Below are positions 58,801 through 64,000 of a DNA stretch of 64,000 bases, piece by piece; position 1 is the first letter of the stretch, and each line of letters starts with the position of its first letter. Below the pieces are notes generated by a model. That model did no database searches and was not told the DNA's origin. It worked only from the letters and a program-made list of their open reading frames with translations. The stretch lies in assembly GCA_000310025.1 (NCBI GenBank), contig FN649727.1, positions 1,498,029 through 1,562,028 on the forward strand, in the 5' to 3' direction. The translations under genes were made by a program, and so were the position numbers. Source of the DNA: Ectocarpus siliculosus. Lineage: Eukaryota > Sar > Phaeophyceae > Ectocarpales > Ectocarpaceae.

Positions 58801-61663
58801 AAAAAAGCTCACATGCCCTTGCAGAAGGCGACGGTGTCGTTCTGCTTGATCCACATGTCGAGGGGGATGCTCTCCGCCGCCCGTCTCACAGAGAAGAAGC
58901 CCCCTACCACCACGTTGAAGCCGATCTACCGTATGTGTATGTACCCAAGCCGAAAGCCATAATCACAGGAAGCGATGTAGGGGGGGGGGGGGGTCAGGCA
59001 CACGGAGAAGGGGCGGGACACTATCGAGGCGTACACGAGCGAACAGAGCAACAGAACACACGCTAGCAATTGTGAATGTACCTTCCGTTTACAAGCACGC
59101 GGTATGTGTGCGTGCATACGCAATAAACGCTTCTTGGACCACCACGAGAGGTTCTCAAGACAAGAAACAAGTGTGCCGGCGCAGATCCAACGCCCCGCCG
59201 CCGCCCCACTCACCGCTTCTTGCTCACTTTTTTCTCTTCCTAGTCGCCGTCCGTCACGCCCAAAAAATCAAGCAAACAACTTCCCTCACTCCAGACCCCC
59301 GCCCCGTATCTCGCCGCGTGGTTCCAATGTCTAAGCACCTCTCGCCCCAAACGTCACACAATGAACACGACAAAAACGTGAAAAAAAATCATCAACAACT
59401 GTGCTGGCATGCTGCAGGCATAGAGTCAGCCGAGCTATGTGCAATGGCGTCTTTGACGCCGCACCCTTCTGCTGTGCTGGCATATGTAGCCGTACTCTCA
59501 CCTCGCCGGTTTCAGGGTGCGCGTGGGGCTGCAGCCCGATGTCATTGATCATGGTGTGCGCGTAGTCGTCGCGGCCGCCGGAGATGGCGATGTTGATCTT
59601 GCGCGGGAGGTTAGTGAGGGCGGGGTTGCCCTTGCGGTTGTCGGTGATCATGTCGTTGATTTCGTTACAGAGCTGCCGCGTGTCGACCATCTCCAGCGGG
59701 TCCAGGCCGGCGATGGGGCTGCCCACCATGTTGCGCACGTTGTCCATCCCGCTGCGGTTGTTGTTGTTGTCGTCGATGTGTCCACGTGGCGAAAGTTGGT
59801 ACATGGAAGGGGCGAATAAGAGACGGAGGCAGCGGTTTTGGCTTGTGGGCACATACGTAACGCGTACCGCGATGCAACAGCAGTGGTCGAGCGACATATG
59901 TATCCAGCAGAGGCGGAATGGTCGCATGCAAGACAACAAGGGCCATATCGTGTTGGTTGGCCTTATTCGGTCGCAAAACAGTTATTGATGCATCGTGTGG
60001 GGTTTCTTCTGGCGCACTATCGAACGCACGGAGGATTAGAGGGGGGGGGGGGGGTCGAGCCACGTAATACTCACGAGGGGTGTGCAAAACACCAAAAACC
60101 CGCTGTCCGGACAAGCGGCAGTCCTCAAGAAGTATAACACTGCGGTAGGAGGCACGTACGAACGGACCACCACCCCCACACAGAGAGAAAGCACTTCCAC
60201 CCGAACGCTACGCCACCAAATCGTGTGGTGCTGGTGCCTGTCGAAACACGCTACCCTACCCGGCGGCCCTCTGCAACAACCATACACCCCGCGAGACAAC
60301 AAGCTGAATAAAAATTCGAGCAACCGTCGACGAATATTAGTCCTGCCTCCAAGGAAACGTAACGCCAAAAGACGCGACGAACGGGGGGAAAGGAGGCGCG
60401 CACAAAAAACAATGATCTGGTCCTGTCCTTGCTTGCACGGGTCGTTAGGTCGTTCCGGTGCCCGCTTTTTCGCTAGGTCGCACAAGAACCACGTTGTGAC
60501 GACGACGACGGTGAGCCAAACTCACGTCATGAGGGAGGTGAGGCCGAGGTCGTAGAGGTTGTCGATCACCCCGGACGCGTCTTCCAGCGTGACGCCTCGC
60601 AGCTGCAGCGCCATTCTAGTGGTGATGTCCAGCACGCCGACCGAGGGGTCGTACTTGCCCACGGCGTCGGCGCAGAACCTCAGCTGCTCCGTGGTCATGA
60701 TGCCGTTCGGGATCTGCCGCCAGTCACCCGTCGACCGGAAAGGTATGGATCAATCTACACATTGTTCCCGGTGTTGCTTAGGGCTAGTTAGGGAGGGAGG
60801 GGCATGGATTGACGTTTGGATCAATCAATCGTTAGGCATGGTTGTATGGGGTTATGTTGAGTTGCATGTGTTTAGGAGAAGGGCTTGGCGACTCAATGAT
60901 TCGGCATTGCAATAAGGGGGCAAGCATGCGGCTAACTACTCTCTTTTTCGTTGTAAAAAAAATGAGGATCTTCAACACCGCTACCTATACTACCGACAAG
61001 CCGTGAGTTCGCTTTCAGAGGGGTTTGGTTATGTTGGGCTTGGCTTGGGTCTGGATCGCGCGCTTTCTTGGGGGGGGGGGGATTCGTTTTTCCCATTTAT
61101 CCCAGCGGCTGGGATCGGCTCGGCTTGGGGCGCCGAAGAGCAAGTCCAACGGCACATCACAGGACACCGAACCGCGAGTTGCACGAAGAGCCTCGGATGG
61201 CCCACGACGGCTTTTTTCTCTCAAGAAAGCCAAGCACGTGCATGCAAGCAATAAGCTCCGTACTGTACCCGTTTCGGTAGCACCAAGCGCAGAAGAGAAC
61301 AACAAAAAAAACAGGGTCAGCATCCACAAGCTACAACGCGAGAGCGATGATGACAGAGCTCTCGTCCGCACTCCTTTGCCACTATTAACAGGCAAAAAAC
61401 GTGCTGGCACACAAAACAAGAAAAAAAAAAAACTAGCCTACCCCTCATCCAACACAGGAAAAAACGGCATGCTGCTGTTGTACTCTACGTTCGGTAGCAA
61501 TCATCGCCCTCGCCCCCACCTTTACGCGCATCATGAAGGTGCCCGGGTTTCTCTTTCTGCGGTGGAACATCCCCGCCCACTTGAGCCGGATGTCGGCGTC
61601 GTCAACGCTCAGCTCCTCCCACGTGTACTCGCCGGATCGGATCGCAGCGGCGAGCTCGTGTAC
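52872..61663 (-). CDS. NIR: Ferredoxin-nitrite reductase, eight exons, 5' exon not found
   Basis: Plastid enzyme reducing nitrite to ammonium with six electrons from ferredoxin, using siroheme and a 4Fe-4S cluster. Exons: 61663-61520, 60713-60526, 59751-59502, 58925-58813, 57816-57546, 55163-55020, 53994-53800, 53084-52872; 505 residues, all joins in frame. Family signatures in order: DIRLKWAGMFHRRKRNPGTF; IPNGIMTTEQLRF; the join LTSLMTGMDNVRN then GSPIAGLDPLE; IGFNVVVGGFFSVRRA; the join FCKGMLLAFRNLG; NYVGVHPQKQEGKSWVCV; DGEIRLTVDEKLLFPNV; VSCTGSQYCGLGLVETKNRA and RIHWTGCPNSCGQAQVGDIG. These last supply the four cluster Cys (CTGSQYC, CPNSC). The protein ends KFGAVLKEES. NiR rather than sulfite reductase follows from GMDNVRN and HWTGCPNSCGQAQ. 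About 50-90 N-terminal residues, including the transit peptide, should lie above 61663; I could not identify that exon. Confidence 0.95.
55276..55430. repeat. TIR element family G, copy 1
   Basis: Left part TACCGTCAGAGTCGGAGAGT, then TGGCACCG with two further GGTCGGAGAG-type units. The right part reads GATCGCACCCGGTGCG and TTCTCTCCGACCCC, the inverse complement of the left motif. The centre is AT-rich (AACAAAACATTTAATTCG). In the intron between nitrite reductase exons 5 and 6. Confidence 0.65.
56456..56677. repeat. TIR element family G, copy 2
   Basis: Repeats of GGTCGGAGAGATGGCACCGG on the left, an AT-rich centre (AAAAAACATTTAAAAAAACG), and an end CGCACCCGGTGCCAACTCTC, CGACTCTTACGGTA that is the inverse complement of the start of copy 1. 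Same intron as copy 1, with about 1 kb between them. Confidence 0.65.
56841..56992. repeat. GTTGCTGACGCT/GTTGCTAACGCT array
   Basis: A 12 bp unit, with alternating GAC and AAC variants, repeated about twelve times in a nitrite reductase intron. On the minus strand it keeps an open frame of Ala/Thr/Ser repeats, but there is no sign that it is translated. Confidence 0.85.
57395..57535 (-). repeat. Dispersed repeat family D, second body type, copy 2
   Basis: TGGCAAAGTAAGTAGGAACG, ATTGGCCATCGG, GATCGGTCC, CTCTCGAGGATGCGT, then ATCAATGGTCTAGCAACTGA, GGCATGCC and a C-rich tail. The tail runs to within about 10 bp of the end of nitrite reductase exon 5, after its donor. Confidence 0.7.
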
Positions 61664-63586
61664 CTGGGGCAACGGATGTCGTCGGTTTGGATAAGGGAGG
61701 GCGGTTCGTTGTCGGGGAAGTCTTGAATGTTCGGGTTGCAGTGTGTGTTGTCATATCATCTAATCCGCGGGGCACCTGAAGACCTTTTCGGGGGACGTCT
61801 GCATGTGGCACGATGCTAGCACTTCCGGTTTGAACGGATCTCTCTACGGTTGCGGCCAGGAGGGTTGCGGAATCCCAACGCGGAACGGTACGATACGGTA
61901 CGGTGAACACGACACACTCGTTGATGTAAAAGTGGACTGTTCCTCTCCCTTATTATCACCTCGAAGCTGTGTGGAACTTGTCCGACCACAGCTGATGCAT
62001 TTTTTTCTTATTCACTTTGTCCTCTCCATGATTATGCTCTCCTATCGCCTTGCATGCTGCACACCATGCAGGCGGAATCCAACTCAAACCAAGCCCAGCA
62101 CACGGCAACGGCCAATCGCAACACTGAGGGGGGTGCATGACTCGGCGGTATAAAGCCGGATTCTTGTATGGCGTCGTAGCGCAACATCTGATAACGCGAA
62201 ACAACCATGGTAGCGCACCATCATATGGCGACACGTCCCAGTACCGTAACACTACCCCACCCTGAGTTGTCGTAGATGCAGATATAGATGCAAACCTCAG
62301 AGGGATTTCTAGTCAACCAAGAGATTTAGGCGATGGATCGAAGATGCGACAACTCAAAACCCTCACCCGCACCCTTCAATCATAAAAACAAGACCAAGGA
62401 AGAGGAACAAAGGAGCCAGGGACGGCGAAGTCGGCGGATAAACTCGGGAAAAGGTCACACTTAGCTCACCCTGGCAAAAGGCGGAGGAGACAGCCCGCGA
62501 CATTGAACATGAGGAGGGGCAGCAGCGGACGCGCAAGGCAGCGTCTGCGCTGGACACCGATACCGCAGAGGAACACCGCCTGCTGCTGCACCTCCTCACG
62601 CTCAATATCGCGGGCTGTCTTCTCTACCTTTCGCCGGGCGCGCTCAACATTCATACAGCTGGGTTTGAAATTACATGTTGAAGCTATAGCTGTTGTACTC
62701 ACTTCAAAAACAAGACATATTCGTCTCTCCCCTGTTGACAACATTTGCTGCTGTACACTATTGAGTCACCATGTACGTAGCAATGACGCCGTGCGTGACG
62801 CAACCAGCGTGTGTCTTTGCGATTCCTTGTACAAGAATACCCTCGATGTTCAAAAATCGAAACGAACTATTCGGCGTGCGTGCGACACCGCAAAGCAGGC
62901 AGTCTACTGGTACTACAGGGCGTGGCGTTCAAGCTATCACTCGCACTAGGAACATGTACGTAATGTGGGTGTGTCTTTATTATTAGCATCGACCATAACC
63001 GGCTGACCAATGAAACAACGTCAGTCTCATGGTTGAAAACACAAACCGCTGCTAAATGCCACTAACTGGGACCCCGTGAGGAGGCGGCATGCGGGAGGCT
63101 AAGCTATTCTCCGGATGAAAAACAGAAACAGTAGCAACAGAAGAAAACTGCACGCGGTACCAAGGCTGCTATGCATTTAGTACCTTGCACTCGAGTTCGT
63201 TTTGGAGTGCTTTCACCATCCTCCTCCTTGTTTTCACTACCATAATTGTCATCATCATTTTAACAGCATTTTTTCGGCAGTTCTTCTCTGGCCCTGCGTC
63301 GTTTGTCGTGGGAAAGGCCATCTGGCTCGAAGCTCTTGCTCTCTTCCACGCCCTGATTCCCTCCTCGAGTTGCTGTCATGTTTCTTAATGTGGGTGTGTA
63401 CATGATGTACGCATGTTCTTTGTCGAGAGCATTTGTTTAAACCAAACAGAGACAGACTGCAAGGTCCGAGATAAACCCCAGTTCGACGTGATGTCGTCAT
63501 GATGTTGACGTGCTTACAGAGAAGAGGGTTGAGGGATAGACACCTGCTAGGTATCCTCTCCTCTCCTTTCTTTCTTGGAATGCATA
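61664..63586. other. Upstream region of nitrite reductase, first exon not located
   Basis: The missing N-terminal exon should be here or beyond. Weak minus-strand candidates such as about 63383-63191 (QLEEGIRAWKRARASSQM, KALQNELECK then GTACTA) do not resemble a nitrite reductase N-terminus, so I did not attach them. The inverted repeat at 62485-62624 is listed separately. Confidence 0.45.
62485..62624. repeat. Imperfect inverted repeat with coding-like arms
   Basis: The left arm 62485-62528 and right arm 62579-62624 are inverse complements with few mismatches over about 44 bp. Reading either strand gives nearly the same peptide (plus ETARDIEHEEGQQR, minus KTARDIEREEVQQQ). The plus frame stays open as EEHRLLLHLLTLNIAGCLLY. 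This looks like an exon fragment duplicated head to head; the parent gene is not in the window. Confidence 0.65.
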
Positions 63587-63640
63587 CTAGAATGGATCAA
63601 TGTCAGAGTCGTCCTGAACCTTCAGAACCCTGCCTTCTTT
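63587..63640 (-). CDS. Possible last exon of a gene beyond the right edge
   Basis: After CGCCAG the minus strand reads KEGRVLKVQDDSDIDPF and a TAG stop, 17 residues. The acidic end with a terminal Asp-Pro-Phe is typical of sorting or adaptor-binding tails, but the family cannot be told from so short a piece. No upstream exon was recognised in the remaining 360 bp. Confidence 0.3.
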   Translation of the reverse strand, partial: KEGRVLKVQDDSDIDPF

Positions 63641-64000
63641 CTGGCGACAAAACTCGAATGTAAACTACTCACTACTACCACTGAACATACATGTTGGGCG
63701 CAGACACGTAACGAACATAGCGCGTTGATGCAGATCCAAGAACCCTTGTAACCAAAGGACTGAGTTGTGTCTCCGTGACTTGACGTGGGTCGCGCAGGAA
63801 CACCGACTTTTGGTAGCAGCAGCAGGTATAATAGGCATATTTTATGAACTTGGCATGACGTGTGTTGCGTCATCATCTTGTCGCGCGAGGCGAAAAACAC
63901 TCGTATTAGCCTTGGTGACTCCCAGAATGTGATGGCTCGTTCAGGTGCTGTAGTTCTCCCGAGAAGCATACTGTGTTGGCGCCAAGCTTTGGACATAGAC

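Noticed and set aside
63185-63388. Hydrophobic plus-strand frame resembling a membrane protein
   Set aside because: Arises from a pyrimidine-rich stretch (CCTCCTCCTTG, TCATCATCATT); no exon partners or family resemblance.

Overview
The window looks like nuclear DNA of a photosynthetic stramenopile, most likely a brown alga. The genes are split into short exons (mostly 100-300 bp) by introns of tens of bases to several kb with GT-AG borders and an occasional GC-AG border. The intergenic DNA and introns are full of microsatellites, long G or C homopolymers and small dispersed repeats. A plant-type ferredoxin-nitrite reductase is present alongside ordinary eukaryotic genes. There is no bacterial operon, CRISPR array or rRNA gene. 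The species call is inference from gene structure and gene content.

Layout. From 1 to 7219 no gene is certain; one possible pair of minus-strand exons lies at 2452-2970. A heat shock transcription factor (minus, 7220-10131) stands head to head with an ANCHR/ZFYVE19-like abscission-checkpoint protein (plus, 10692-12820), and the 560 bp between them holds a TTCTAGAA heat-shock element. From 13879 to 17544 there are several good minus-strand exons of unrecognised small proteins. A large plus-strand gene of unknown function (18026-26678, about 725 residues) follows. Next comes a small PH-domain protein (plus, 29698-37148), one of whose introns contains a DNA-transposon-like element and a run of Ns (34751-34914). 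A likely minus-strand first exon (42233-42748) is divergent from a complete BEM46/ABHD13-type alpha/beta hydrolase (plus, seven exons, 42970-48661). The right third is taken up by ferredoxin-nitrite reductase (minus, eight exons found, 52872-61663), whose first exon or exons I could not find. A possible last exon of another minus-strand gene lies at 63587-63640.

Exon joins were checked by hand for reading phase. For HSF, the ANCHR-like gene, the PH gene, the hydrolase and nitrite reductase, every join keeps the frame and restores family motifs across the border.

The repeats are the less familiar part. There is a family of about 170 bp with a tRNA A-box-like end that always runs into a G/C homopolymer (three long copies and three short ones, of two body types). 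There are two 202-203 bp elements with imperfect terminal inverted repeats, two GC-rich TIR elements in nitrite reductase introns, an AAATCTTG-rich TIR element near 32.3-33.3 kb, and a recurrent CTGCTGTA motif that in one case is the end of a 74 bp inverted-repeat element. I saw no retroviral or virus-like element and no evidence of a new multi-gene system. The genes present have unrelated housekeeping, stress or assimilation roles.
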